DNA of 64,000 nucleotides from assembly GCF_030518215.1 (NCBI RefSeq), contig NZ_JAULRT010000031.1, forward strand, positions 1-64,000, given 5' to 3'. A model generated the notes under the pieces. That model was not told where the DNA came from. It did no database searches and was given only the letters and a program-made list of their open reading frames with translations. This stretch comes from Gilvimarinus algae (GTDB taxonomy: Bacteria > Pseudomonadota > Gammaproteobacteria > Pseudomonadales > Cellvibrionaceae). A program made the position numbers and the translations under genes. Of this stretch, positions 44,694 through 53,469 are shown piece after piece. Numbering within the stretch: the first letter of the stretch is position 1; the number at the start of each line of letters is the position of its first letter.

Positions 44694-45545
44694 ATGTTGA
44701 ACAGTCGTAATTCCCTTGCGCGCCTTTGCCTCGGCGTTTTGCTGCTATTGGTTTTGCCCTTGAGCGCCGCTGCTACCAATGACACTCAGGGGCCCGAGTA
44801 TGTGCTTTGGGTCGGGGGCAATGCCCCGGGCAGGGCGCAGCGCGAAGTAGAGGTGATTACCGCCGCGCTCGAGCGCACCCGCGCCGAGTTTGGCCCCTAC
44901 CAGCTGGCAGTTTCCAGCGAACCATTGGCCGCCGGCACCTGGCGCCAGCAGCTCACTGAGGGTGAGCGTATCCACATTGTCCCCACCCCCTATCTGGATT
45001 TTCCCGAGGAAGACCTGACGTTGATTCCGGTGCCCATTTCCGGAGGGCTACTGGGTTACCGTAACCTGGTAGTGCGTCGTGACAGGTTGGAGGAGTTCTC
45101 GGGTATCGACGATGCTGCAGGATTGCGGCACAAGGAGGCCGGTCAGGGGCGTGACTGGCCGGATATGTGGGTCTATGAAGCCAATGGTTTGCCGGTGACC
45201 GGTGCGGAGGATCTACCGCAATTGGTGGCCATGCTGGAGGCTGGCGACATCGATTATCTACCGCTGGGGGTCGAGGAAAGCGAGTCCATTATCCAGAAGT
45301 TTGCAAGCGATCCCCAATCCTTGAGCATCGTGCCCAATTTATTGATCTATTATCCGCTGTCGAGCTTTCCTGTGGTGACCAACAAGAAGCCCCAACTGAT
45401 TGAGCGGCTGAGCGCGGGTCTTGAGGCCATGCACACCGACGGCACTTTGCGACTGGAAGATCTGTCTGATCGGCGGCACCCGCAAAGGCCTCTCTGTCAG
45501 GTTATCAAACTGGAAAACCCGAGCCGGTTGTTTCCGGTGCTCTAG
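44694..45545 (+). CDS. Periplasmic substrate-binding-like protein
   Basis: The 283-residue protein has a Sec signal (LCLGVLLLLVLPLSAAAT). Its body resembles orphan solute-binding (SBP type 3-like) proteins: a first lobe (VLWVGGNAPGRAQREVEVI), a hinge region (LLGYRNLVVRRD), and an LPQLVAMLEAGDIDYLPLGVEES segment like those that pick out a ligand pocket. No transporter genes lie nearby. Such orphan proteins often sit with diguanylate cyclases or kinases as sensors, and a cyclase is two genes away. No ligand can be named. Confidence 0.7.
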   Translation: MLNSRNSLARLCLGVLLLLVLPLSAAATNDTQGPEYVLWVGGNAPGRAQREVEVITAALERTRAEFGPYQLAVSSEPLAAGTWRQQLTEGERIHIVPTPYLDFPEEDLTLIPVPISGGLLGYRNLVVRRDRLEEFSGIDDAAGLRHKEAGQGRDWPDMWVYEANGLPVTGAEDLPQLVAMLEAGDIDYLPLGVEESESIIQKFASDPQSLSIVPNLLIYYPLSSFPVVTNKKPQLIERLSAGLEAMHTDGTLRLEDLSDRRHPQRPLCQVIKLENPSRLFPVL

Positions 45546-45678
45546 AAAAACTCTGCACTTGATCGCAGCAAGCTGACGCGACGCCCGTAAAGTGGGTAAG
45601 CCTGCCTCGTGCTTAGGTGTGGTCGGCGACCTTCACCCAAGCATGGGATACTCAGGTTTAGGGCCGCCGATGCGATGC

Positions 45679-46473
45679 TCAGGCTTCATTGGCCGGCCGG
45701 CCAATGGTGGCGAGTATACCCCCGTCGACATAGACAATCTGGCCGGTGACAAAGTCGGAGGCTTTGGAGGCGAGAAATACCGTTGCGCCCTGCAGATCCT
45801 CTGGGTCGCCCCAGCGCCCGGCGGGCGTGCGGCTGATAATAAACTCGTTCATCGGGTGACCGTCCACGCGAATCGGCTCGGTCTGGCTGGTGGCGAAATA
45901 GCCGGGTCCGATACCATTGACCTGCACATTGTATTTTGCCCATTCGGTGGCCATATTGCGGGTCAGCATTTTCAGGCCGCCTTTAGCGGCGGCGTAAGCA
46001 CCCACGGAGTTGCGTCCCAGCTCGCTCATCATCGAGCAGATGTTAATGATCTTGCCAGCGCCGCGCTCTACCATCCGGGCGGCGACGGGCTTGGTCATGG
46101 TGAACACACCGGTCAGGTCGGTTTTGATCACCTCTTCCCACTCGGTCAGAGGCATTTCCAGCAGAGGAGTGCGGCGAATAATGCCGGCGTTGTTGACCAG
46201 AATATCGATGGGGCCAACATCACTCTCGATGGTGGCGATGGCTTCATTGACTTGAGTTTCATCGGTGACATTAAACAGGTAACCGTGAGCGGTAATTCCC
46301 GCGCTACGGTATTCTTTAAGGGCTGCGTCGACTTTTTCCTGGGACGAGTGGCCGTTGATGACCAATGTGGCGCCTGCTTTACCCAGCCCCATGGCCATGG
46401 CCATGCCCAGCCCGTGAGTGGCGCCCGTCACCAGCGCCACCTTGCCTTGCAGTGAAAATAGTTCGGTAGACAT
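45679..46473 (-). CDS. kduD: 2-deoxy-D-gluconate 3-dehydrogenase (KduD-type SDR)
   Basis: A 264-residue short-chain dehydrogenase with the nucleotide-binding TGATHGLGMAMAMGLGKAGA, NNAGI motif, catalytic Ser in NICSMMSE and YAAAK (Tyr and Lys). The C-terminal VTGQIVYVDGG is standard for the family. Its place 21 bases after kduI supports KduD, which reduces 2,5-diketo-3-deoxygluconate to KDG. On sequence alone it could also be a gluconate 5-dehydrogenase. Last gene of the GH105-kduI-kduD operon. Confidence 0.87.
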   Translation of the reverse strand: MSTELFSLQGKVALVTGATHGLGMAMAMGLGKAGATLVINGHSSQEKVDAALKEYRSAGITAHGYLFNVTDETQVNEAIATIESDVGPIDILVNNAGIIRRTPLLEMPLTEWEEVIKTDLTGVFTMTKPVAARMVERGAGKIINICSMMSELGRNSVGAYAAAKGGLKMLTRNMATEWAKYNVQVNGIGPGYFATSQTEPIRVDGHPMNEFIISRTPAGRWGDPEDLQGATVFLASKASDFVTGQIVYVDGGILATIGRPANEA

Positions 46474-46494
46474 AGTCGTTCCTGTGTTGAGCGG

Positions 46495-47334
46495 TTACTT
46501 CAGCGTGTGGGGTTTGTGAAAATCCATATCCGTGTAGTCGAGGTTTTCACCGGCCATACCCCAGATAAAGGTGTAGTTGGCCGTGCCCACCCCCGAGTGC
46601 ATGGACCAGGGCGGTGAGACCACCGCTTGCTCATTGCCCACCCAGATGTGGCGGGTTTCATCGGCCGGGCCCATAAAGTGGCACACCGCCTGCTCTTCGG
46701 GGATGTTGAAATAAAAGTAGGCTTCCATACGCCGACTGTGAGTGTGAACCGGCATGGTGTTCCAGATGCTGCCGGGCTGCAGTTCGGTCATGCCCATTTG
46801 CAGTTGACAAGTTTCTACCACGTCGGCAATGAGCAGCTGGTTAATGCGGCGTTCGTTGCAAGTATCGCTCGAGCCCATTTCCAGTACTTTCGCATCGGAC
46901 ATGCCCACCTTTTTGTGGGGGTAGGCGTGATGCGCCGGGGCCGAATTCAGATAGAACTTGGCAGGCTGCGCCGCGTTCTCACTTGAAAAAAGCACTTCTT
47001 TCGCACCGCGCCCGATGTACAGAGCTTCTTTGGTGCCCAACTCAAAGCGCTCGCCATCTACGGTAATGGCGCCCTTACCGCCGACGTTGATGGCACCGAG
47101 TTCGCGACGCTGTAAAAAGAAGTCGGCTTTTTGCTGGTACACCGGCTCGAGGGCCACTGTGGTGTTCACGGGCATAGCACCGCCGACCATGATACGCTCA
47201 TAGTGGGTGTAGACGAACAGCACTTCGTCGGCCGCGAAGATGTTTTCAATCAGAAAGTGCTTGCGCAGCTGTTCTGTGTCGTAGTGTTTGTAGTCGTCTT
47301 TGTGAACGGCAAAACGTTCTTCGATAATCTTCAT
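46495..47334 (-). CDS. kduI: 5-keto-4-deoxyuronate isomerase
   Basis: The 279-residue cupin enzyme matches KduI in length. Zinc ligands are visible at H197, H199 and E204 (PVHTHSRRMEAYFYF) and H246 (SMHSGVG), one off the E. coli numbering. It isomerises 4-deoxy-L-threo-5-hexosulose uronate, formed from unsaturated galacturonate, to the KduD substrate. It starts 11 bases after the GH105 gene, whose product is a source of unsaturated uronate. Confidence 0.96.
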   Translation of the reverse strand: MKIIEERFAVHKDDYKHYDTEQLRKHFLIENIFAADEVLFVYTHYERIMVGGAMPVNTTVALEPVYQQKADFFLQRRELGAINVGGKGAITVDGERFELGTKEALYIGRGAKEVLFSSENAAQPAKFYLNSAPAHHAYPHKKVGMSDAKVLEMGSSDTCNERRINQLLIADVVETCQLQMGMTELQPGSIWNTMPVHTHSRRMEAYFYFNIPEEQAVCHFMGPADETRHIWVGNEQAVVSPPWSMHSGVGTANYTFIWGMAGENLDYTDMDFHKPHTLK

Positions 47335-47345
47335 TGCATCTCCAC

Positions 47346-49850
47346 TTACGGTTGCAGAAGTTTGTGCATTTCTACGCCGGCGAGAATGAAGGGGCCTGTG
47401 CCCTTGGGGTCATTCTCATAGACCGGCTCGCTCATGTAGTAATGGTAGCTACCGTCGCGGCCAAAGCCGAGGCCGGCCACGTAGCAAATATTGGTTAAGC
47501 TGATTTTGCCGTCGGCGTGTACGGTAATAAACTCGCGTACCAGTCCGTCGTAGGCCTTTTGCGCCACGGGGCGATATTCCTCGCCGAGATAACCCTGATG
47601 AACGGCTTTGGCGTAGAAGTAGGTGAACATGGCCGTGGCACTGGACTCGCGATAGTTGCCGGTGGCGTTGGGCATGTTCATGATCTGCCACCAGGTACCG
47701 GTCTTGTCATCCTGGTAGTTTTTCAAATCCGCTGCCATCTCCTTCACCATATCGAGCAGCGGTTCGCGAATTTCGGTTTCGGAGGCGGGGATGATCTCCA
47801 GTGTGTCCACCAGCGCCATTGCCAGCCAGCCCATGCCCCGGCCCCAGAAGTAGCCGGATAAACCAGTCTCGCTATCGGCCCAGGCCTGTTGCTTTTTTTC
47901 GTCCCAGGCGTGGTAGTAAAGGCCGGTGTTCGGGTCGCGCAGATACTTGCGCGTCAGTTCAAATTCTTTGGCGACTTCTTCCAGACTGGCACCGTCTTCA
48001 AACATCACGGAATAGCGAGCGAGAAACGGCATGCCCATGTAGACGCCGTCCAGCCAGAGCTGGCTGTCGTACTTTTGCTTGTGCCAGAAGGCGCCCTCTG
48101 TGGTCTTCGGGTGATGTTCCAATTGTTCACGCAGGGTGTCAGCGGCGATTTTGAATTTTTCTTTGCCGGTTTGCTCATACAGGCGCAGCAGGTTGCGCCC
48201 AGGTGCGACAGAATCAATGTTGTAGTTGCTGAGTTTGTAGCGTCCGATTTCGCCTTTGTCATTGATATAACTGCCGGTCACCTTGGTGATCACCTGGGCG
48301 TAGTCATCGGCGGGAGCCACCTTGTTCAGCTCGTCGTAGGCCATAGGCAGCAGGCCGACAATGTCGTACTCAAACTTGGGGTCGCGTTCACGGTTAACGT
48401 CCCAACCGTCGTGGTGGTAACTGAGCGTCTTGCGCTCCAGCTCGGAGTCGGCCAGGCGCTTGCTCCAGTTGAGCGCTTGTGCGGCGTCTATGGGGTAGAT
48501 TTTTTGCGCTTCACTGTGAGCGGTGGTCACACTCTCGCGCAGCGGTAAGGTGAGCTTTTCCGCCTCGCGTTCCAGGTAGCGGACAAAGTCCTCGCGCGAT
48601 TGCAGGCCGTCGATTTCACCCTCCCAAGCCGCCAGGAAATAGTAATCCACGTCTTCACCGGCAGCGTCCATGACCGAGACATAGTTGTGCTCGTCCGTGG
48701 TTTGTTCATCCCGGTCGGCGTTTCGAAACAGCAGGGCCATACCCAGGTGATCGTCGTTCAAGGTCTGCTTGCCCCAGCTGGCGACATAGGTGTAGGCCTT
48801 ACCGGTAATATCGACATTGCCTTCGATAAGCTCGGTTCCCGGGTGTTTGACCAGGCCGATGGCCAGGTTGTCCAGAGGCTGACTCAGCTCCAGACGCGTA
48901 TGCACCAAGCGGCTGCCGCCGTGCATGGAGAGACTGGCCTTGAGGTTCAGTGTACTGTTGGCAATCTTCCAGTTTTTGTAGTCGATGCTGAACGATGAGT
49001 AGAGCTCGCCGTTGTCCAGAATTTTGGTATCCCAGCCCTCGACATCGCTGACGCGCACGACTTTCTCGCCGTCCCAGTAGCCGTAGCCGCCGGCCCCCAC
49101 TGAGCTGCCGACTTTGAGAATGTCCATGCCCCAGTCAGACAGTTCATGATAGGAATCAAACCCATCCTGCCCGATGTTTTGCAGCACCATGTCGTGGGTT
49201 TTCTTACCGAAAATATCAAACCCGTTGCGGCGATCGAGATAAATCCGGTAGCCCACTTGGTCCGATTCTATTCCCGGGCCTTCGTAGCGAATGAAGTAGG
49301 AGTGATCATCGTGCTGAGGCGGCGGCGTCAGCTCGTTCACATTGATAAATTCGCCGCCCACATACACCTGCTTGCCCGGCTTTTCCGGGTCCTCCTCCCA
49401 GGCGCCGCCGCTTTTGTGGGAAATTTCAGCTTGTGTTCGCTTTTTCCCTTGCGGGGGCTCTATGTCGTCGTGTACTTCCAGAGTAATTTGAGCGGCGGCG
49501 GGGATATTCAGCAGGGTAAACAGGCTGTCGTACTCGCCGTCACCATCGCGGTCGATGCGCTGGCTGGCGATTGGCTCGCCGTTATGCACAAAACCAAGTG
49601 CTGCCGAGTCTGCAGCCGCCATACCCAGCTCGTCAAAGCTGATCATATAGGGTTCGTCGTCGCGCGAGAACTCGGAGGGATTACTCAGAGTAATACGGGC
49701 GATACTTGACGTTTTTTTGTCGGTACTCTCGGCACTGCTTGCAGTGGAAACGGTAGGGTTTTGCGCAGTGGGCGTTTCCGATTTTTGACAGGCGGTTAAC
49801 GTCAGCGAACTCAGCGCGATCAGCGCTGCGACAGATGCATGTTTGGGCAT
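47346..49850 (-). CDS. DUF4861-GH105 fusion lipoprotein (unsaturated uronyl hydrolase)
   Basis: The 834-residue protein begins with a lipoprotein signal (MPKHASVAALIALSSLTLTAC, C21). Residues about 45-430 match DUF4861 (ITLSNPSEFSRDDEPYMISF; YFIRYEGPGIESDQVGYRIY). About 435-834 is a GH88/GH105 (alpha/alpha)6 domain. LWLDGVYMGMPFLARYS carries the catalytic Asp, D601. GH105 enzymes hydrate the unsaturated uronic acid end of pectic or rhamnogalacturonan oligomers left by lyases. DUF4861 is often found near such enzymes, in fused form less often. It would act at a membrane face and feed kduI and kduD. Confidence 0.88.
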   Translation of the reverse strand: MPKHASVAALIALSSLTLTACQKSETPTAQNPTVSTASSAESTDKKTSSIARITLSNPSEFSRDDEPYMISFDELGMAAADSAALGFVHNGEPIASQRIDRDGDGEYDSLFTLLNIPAAAQITLEVHDDIEPPQGKKRTQAEISHKSGGAWEEDPEKPGKQVYVGGEFINVNELTPPPQHDDHSYFIRYEGPGIESDQVGYRIYLDRRNGFDIFGKKTHDMVLQNIGQDGFDSYHELSDWGMDILKVGSSVGAGGYGYWDGEKVVRVSDVEGWDTKILDNGELYSSFSIDYKNWKIANSTLNLKASLSMHGGSRLVHTRLELSQPLDNLAIGLVKHPGTELIEGNVDITGKAYTYVASWGKQTLNDDHLGMALLFRNADRDEQTTDEHNYVSVMDAAGEDVDYYFLAAWEGEIDGLQSREDFVRYLEREAEKLTLPLRESVTTAHSEAQKIYPIDAAQALNWSKRLADSELERKTLSYHHDGWDVNRERDPKFEYDIVGLLPMAYDELNKVAPADDYAQVITKVTGSYINDKGEIGRYKLSNYNIDSVAPGRNLLRLYEQTGKEKFKIAADTLREQLEHHPKTTEGAFWHKQKYDSQLWLDGVYMGMPFLARYSVMFEDGASLEEVAKEFELTRKYLRDPNTGLYYHAWDEKKQQAWADSETGLSGYFWGRGMGWLAMALVDTLEIIPASETEIREPLLDMVKEMAADLKNYQDDKTGTWWQIMNMPNATGNYRESSATAMFTYFYAKAVHQGYLGEEYRPVAQKAYDGLVREFITVHADGKISLTNICYVAGLGFGRDGSYHYYMSEPVYENDPKGTGPFILAGVEMHKLLQP

Positions 49851-50461
49851 AGTAGTTACCTGTTTTTATTGATGCACGGTTAGCGATACAAACAGAGGAT
49901 GGGAGGTCAGGTCGGGCGCCAGCCTTCACCCCAGTGCTCTGTCTTGCCGGGTGAAAAGGACTCTCCCGGCTGCCATGGTTTTCTATTGCGGCGCTCTAAA
50001 TAAAGGTTGATGACGAAGCAGACTCCGCTGGCAACCGGGCGCCGATAACAAATGGGCACCCTTTGCGATGCCCATTGTCACTTAAAAACATTTGGAGATT
50101 GACGAGACTCTTAGTGCCCTAAAGGAGTAAGCGCTGACAGCAAAAGTCGGCCCCTAGGGCGGACACTTTGGTTGTTAGGCTAACTCCTGATGATCTCCCA
50201 TCTCCTCGGTGTGAGTGCAACCGGAATCCGTGTCGGTCGGTTTGATCAATGGCGTCGACCCACATGGTTAATGCCAGTGGTTTGATAATGGCATAAATTG
50301 GTAAACCAGACAACTGCTTCTGTATTACCAATTTTTGGTTGGCGTTCAAATCCACATCTCGATGGCGTGTATAAGCGCGACGGTTTGGCCCATCATCAAA
50401 GAAGAGCCCATGTTATGCCTAGCTGCAACCATCCCCTAACCACCGGGCGATGCTCTGACCG
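49851..50461. other. Long leader/upstream region of the GH105 operon
   Basis: No gene is supported. A minus-strand promoter with operators lies at 50285-50333, giving a leader of about 430 bases to the GH105 start. The stretch around 50270-50340 closely resembles the promoter region of the TonB receptor at 56250-56330. A short open frame at 50119-50355 (minus) overlaps the promoter and shows no family resemblance. Confidence 0.5.
50285..50333 (-). promoter_or_regulatory. Promoter with operators upstream of the GH105 operon
   Basis: On the minus strand TTGTCT (-35, 50308-50313) and CATTAT (-10, 50285-50290) are 17 bases apart. The operator-like ATTGGTAAACCAGA (plus strand 50297-50310) falls within and beside the spacer. 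A second half-site TTACCAATTT lies at 50324-50333. Confidence 0.6.
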
Positions 50462-51445
50462 TTAATTCCGCTTAATGCGATTGGCAAAGTCGGCGACGCC
50501 TTCCGCCGTTCGCTGGACGGGCTTGATTGTGCCATCGGCATTGAATTCGATGAATTCAGCGGCGCTGTGGCGCTGACGTTTGCGCGCTTTGCAGTCGGAC
50601 TCGGGCGTCTCAAGCCAGCGGTGGTAGAAAAGTAACCACTCGCCCTTGTACTCAACCACTGAGTGGTGGTTGTTGCTCTGGTGCTCCTGCTCCATAAACA
50701 CGCCTTTGTAGTCCCAGGGGCCGGTGGGCGAATCGCTCATATAGTAAGTCAGCACCCGATTGTTCTCTGGCATGGTGAAGTAGTAGCGACCCTCGCGCTT
50801 GAACACCCAGGGGCCTTCCATTTTTGGTTCGTAGCCACCCATGTCCATCTTGATAAAATCGCCTTTGACGCTGAGCAGATCATCCTCAAGCTCGGCGACG
50901 TAGTAGTCAAAGTCTTTACCGTGAAAATACAGGTAGGGCTTGCCGTCGTCGTCGATAAACAGGGCTGGATCATTCGCGTAGGGCTCGCGCCAGAGCGGCC
51001 CGCCAATGGCATCCTTGAACGGTCCGGTAGGGGAGTCGCTGACCGCAACGCCAATGCCCATCCACTTGGTGCTGTTCTCCGGGTTCTTACGGTCTTTGAA
51101 GCCGGTACCTGCCGGGAAGACGAAGTAATACTTACCGTTCTTGTAGGCCGCATCGGGCGCCCAGGCAAAGTTGTCCGCCCAGCTCAATTCCTCTACGCTC
51201 AGTACAGCACCGTGGTCAGTCCAATTGACTAAATCCTCCGACGAAAATACATGCCAATCTCTCATCCAAAAGTCCAGTTGACACTCTTCGTCGTGCGAGG
51301 TGTAGAGGTACAGGCGTCCGTCCGGCCAGACATGAGCCGAGGGGTCGGCGGTGCGAATGTCACTGCCAAAATCGAGAGGATTTTGGGCAAGTGACTGATT
51401 TGAAATAATAAATAGTGACAAGAGTAGTGAGAAAGCGTATTTCAT
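50462..51445 (-). CDS. Secreted GH43 glycoside hydrolase
   Basis: The 327-residue enzyme has a signal peptide (FSLLLSLFIISNQSLAQ) and a five-bladed propeller of GH43. Catalytic residues visible are D34 (RTADPSAHVW, general base), D159 (NDPALFIDDDG, pKa setter) and E210 (PKMEGPWVFK, acid). Likely activity is exo- or endo-arabinofuranosidase, xylosidase or galactosidase on pectin side chains; the subfamily cannot be read by eye. An operator-like site lies 84 bases upstream. Confidence 0.9.
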   Translation of the reverse strand: MKYAFSLLLSLFIISNQSLAQNPLDFGSDIRTADPSAHVWPDGRLYLYTSHDEECQLDFWMRDWHVFSSEDLVNWTDHGAVLSVEELSWADNFAWAPDAAYKNGKYYFVFPAGTGFKDRKNPENSTKWMGIGVAVSDSPTGPFKDAIGGPLWREPYANDPALFIDDDGKPYLYFHGKDFDYYVAELEDDLLSVKGDFIKMDMGGYEPKMEGPWVFKREGRYYFTMPENNRVLTYYMSDSPTGPWDYKGVFMEQEHQSNNHHSVVEYKGEWLLFYHRWLETPESDCKARKRQRHSAAEFIEFNADGTIKPVQRTAEGVADFANRIKRN

Positions 51446-51804
51446 TGACGTATCCAGAGGTTGGGCATTTGCAGAGCAACACGCGCTCGGTCAGTTAATG
51501 TCTATGATCTGTTTTACCTTGGCAGTTTATTGGCCTTACCGGTTTGAGTATAGCTCGGTCGGTCTGGTGTTGAAAGGGGTAAAAATGAGCTCAGAGCGGT
51601 TCCGTTATCGCAGTGTATTTGAGTTTTAGGCGGGCTCCAGTGGCCTGCACTGGAAGATCAGCTGGGACACCTCACAGCCAGCTCTCCAGGAGGGCTGGCT
51701 GTAATCCCAAAAATGGGGTTGAGGGTAACTTCGGCTTTTAGCGCCGAGAGTCTGGGGCGTTTCGCGGCCTCTCACTTCTTGCGGGAGTGCCTGGTCTTCG
51801 AGCG
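51446..51804. other. Intergenic region upstream of GH43
   Basis: No gene. ATTGGCCTTACCGGT at 51529-51543 resembles the regulon motif. ACAGCCAGC (51674-51682) and GCTGGCTGT (51694-51702) form a hairpin in the 3' region of the GH28 gene, without a T tract. Confidence 0.5.
51529..51543. promoter_or_regulatory. GntR-type operator-like site upstream of GH43
   Basis: ATTGGCCTTACCGGT has the same centre as ATCGGTCTTACCAAT at dctP. A matching CGGTAAGGCCAAA lies upstream of the GH28 gene at 53394-53406. Confidence 0.45.
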
Positions 51805-53196
51805 CTATTCCTGTTTGGCATGCCAGCTTAAGTTGCCATTCACTACTTGGTCGCCAATCTGTACATTTTCAAAATGCAGGTCTTTGGCGTTTTCCAGAAT
51901 CAAGGGTGTCTCGACGGATTTGACCACAATATTTTTGAAGGTGACGTCCTCCAAGGGGGCGGCAGCGGGGGCGTGGACTTCCAAGAAGGTGCCGGCACTC
52001 TCTACCTCAATATTTTCAAAGACGATGTTGCGGTAAGTGGAGGGGAAGTTCAAACCCAGCTTGCTGGGGTAATACATCTGAAACCAGAACAAGGTGTCAA
52101 AGGATTCCACTGTAAAATTGCGTACCCGTATATTTTCCACCAAGCCGCCGCGATCCAAATTGGATTTAAAGCGGAAGGCCGACAAGCCTTGGCGCAAGAC
52201 ATTGTCGGTAAAAAACACATTTTTGATACCGCCGGACATTTCGCTGCCCAGGCCAATGCCGTCCTCGCCACCCATATCATTATTGCGTACCACGACATTG
52301 GTGCTGGGGATACCAATCGTGCGGCCATCCAAATCACGACCAGATTTCACCACCACCGAGTCATCGCCGGTGCGGAAGTAATTGTTTTCCACCAAGACGT
52401 TGGAGCTCGATTCCACGTCGATTCCGTCATTGTTGGGGAAGTGGCTGTCCACCTTCAGGTTACGCACGGTGGCCGACTGAGTGTACACCAAGTGGTTAAT
52501 CCAGAAGGGCGCGTTGATGATACTGTAGCCGTCCAGTAGCACACGCTCGGCGTCCATAAATTGCACGAACACCGGGCGCAAATATGTGCCCTCGCCAAAA
52601 ATGCGCTGCTCAAGTGGTACGCCGGTGGCACCCATAGTGCGCAATGTGTGAATATCATCATCCTGCTTTTTATGCCATTTCTTGAACTGGCTCTTGGCGT
52701 TGCCATCCAGCATTCCTGGGCCGGTGATTGCGACATCATGCACCTTAGCAGCGTAGACCAAAGGCGAATAACCCATCACCTCCGTACCTTCCCATTTGGT
52801 TTTTACAATGGGAAGGTAATGTTCGGTTTTGGCGGAAAACAAAATTTTGCTGTCTTTGGCCAGGTGCAAGTCAATTTTGCTTTTTAGGTGAATCGGTCCT
52901 TGGGATAAAAAAGTACCCGTAGGTACGATCACCCGCCCCCCGCCGGCAGCTACTGCCTCATCGATGGCGGCTTTAATGGCTGGCAGGGCATCTTTTTTTC
53001 CTCCTGCCTCTGCGCCAAAATCCGTAATGACAAATTCCCGGTCAGGGATGTTTGGTAGCTCAATACCGGCCAGGATTTCATCCATCATGGCCCAGTCGTC
53101 GGTGGTATCGGTGTCGTTGTCGGCGTTTACGTGTGCTGCAGCCAACAAGCCCAACCCTAAAGCCGCAACTGTCAGCGCTCGGAACAGTGTTTTCAT
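51805..53196 (-). CDS. GH28-family protein with altered GHG motif
   Basis: A 463-residue secreted parallel beta-helix protein with a signal peptide (TVAALGLGLLAAAHVNA). Three of the four GH28 motifs are present: NNDGID (255-260), GDDS (277-280) and RFK (342-344). The GHG motif, whose His is near-universal in polygalacturonases, is replaced by G310-E311-D312 (MGGEDGIGLGSE). The paralogue at 56504 has an intact GHG. The fold and substrate site are probably kept, but the activity may differ (for example an exo-acting or non-galacturonate enzyme) or be lost. It belongs to the pectin block and has a possible regulon site upstream. Confidence 0.88.
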   Translation of the reverse strand: MKTLFRALTVAALGLGLLAAAHVNADNDTDTTDDWAMMDEILAGIELPNIPDREFVITDFGAEAGGKKDALPAIKAAIDEAVAAGGGRVIVPTGTFLSQGPIHLKSKIDLHLAKDSKILFSAKTEHYLPIVKTKWEGTEVMGYSPLVYAAKVHDVAITGPGMLDGNAKSQFKKWHKKQDDDIHTLRTMGATGVPLEQRIFGEGTYLRPVFVQFMDAERVLLDGYSIINAPFWINHLVYTQSATVRNLKVDSHFPNNDGIDVESSSNVLVENNYFRTGDDSVVVKSGRDLDGRTIGIPSTNVVVRNNDMGGEDGIGLGSEMSGGIKNVFFTDNVLRQGLSAFRFKSNLDRGGLVENIRVRNFTVESFDTLFWFQMYYPSKLGLNFPSTYRNIVFENIEVESAGTFLEVHAPAAAPLEDVTFKNIVVKSVETPLILENAKDLHFENVQIGDQVVNGNLSWHAKQE

Positions 53197-53419
53197 TGGT
53201 TTCTCCCAAGGTGTTATGGTTTTACAGTTTGAACCTGCTGCCAGCCTTTACCGGACAGCGGATAAGGTATCCTCCGCTTTCCTTGGCGAAACTCCCTGTT
53301 CCGCTTATTTTGCCGTGGAAAGTCTAACCACTGCTGCCATGGCGCACTTCATCCCGGTGGATGTCTTGTCTATCATTGTCCTGAGTGCGAACACGGTAAG
53401 GCCAAAAAGTTTACGGGCA

Positions 53420-53448
53420 AAAAAACGCCGGCATCATGCCGGCGTTTT
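53420..53448. terminator. Terminator of the TonB receptor gene
   Basis: AACGCCGGCATCATGCCGGCGTT is nearly self-complementary with A and T tracts on both sides, so it can act on either strand. It lies 22 bases past the receptor stop. Confidence 0.85.
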
Positions 53449-53469
53449 ACTTAAGACAGCAATTTGACA

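Noticed and set aside
50119-50355. A small minus-strand gene in the GH105 leader
   Set aside because: It overlaps the promoter/operator region, has no ribosome site and no recognisable protein family.
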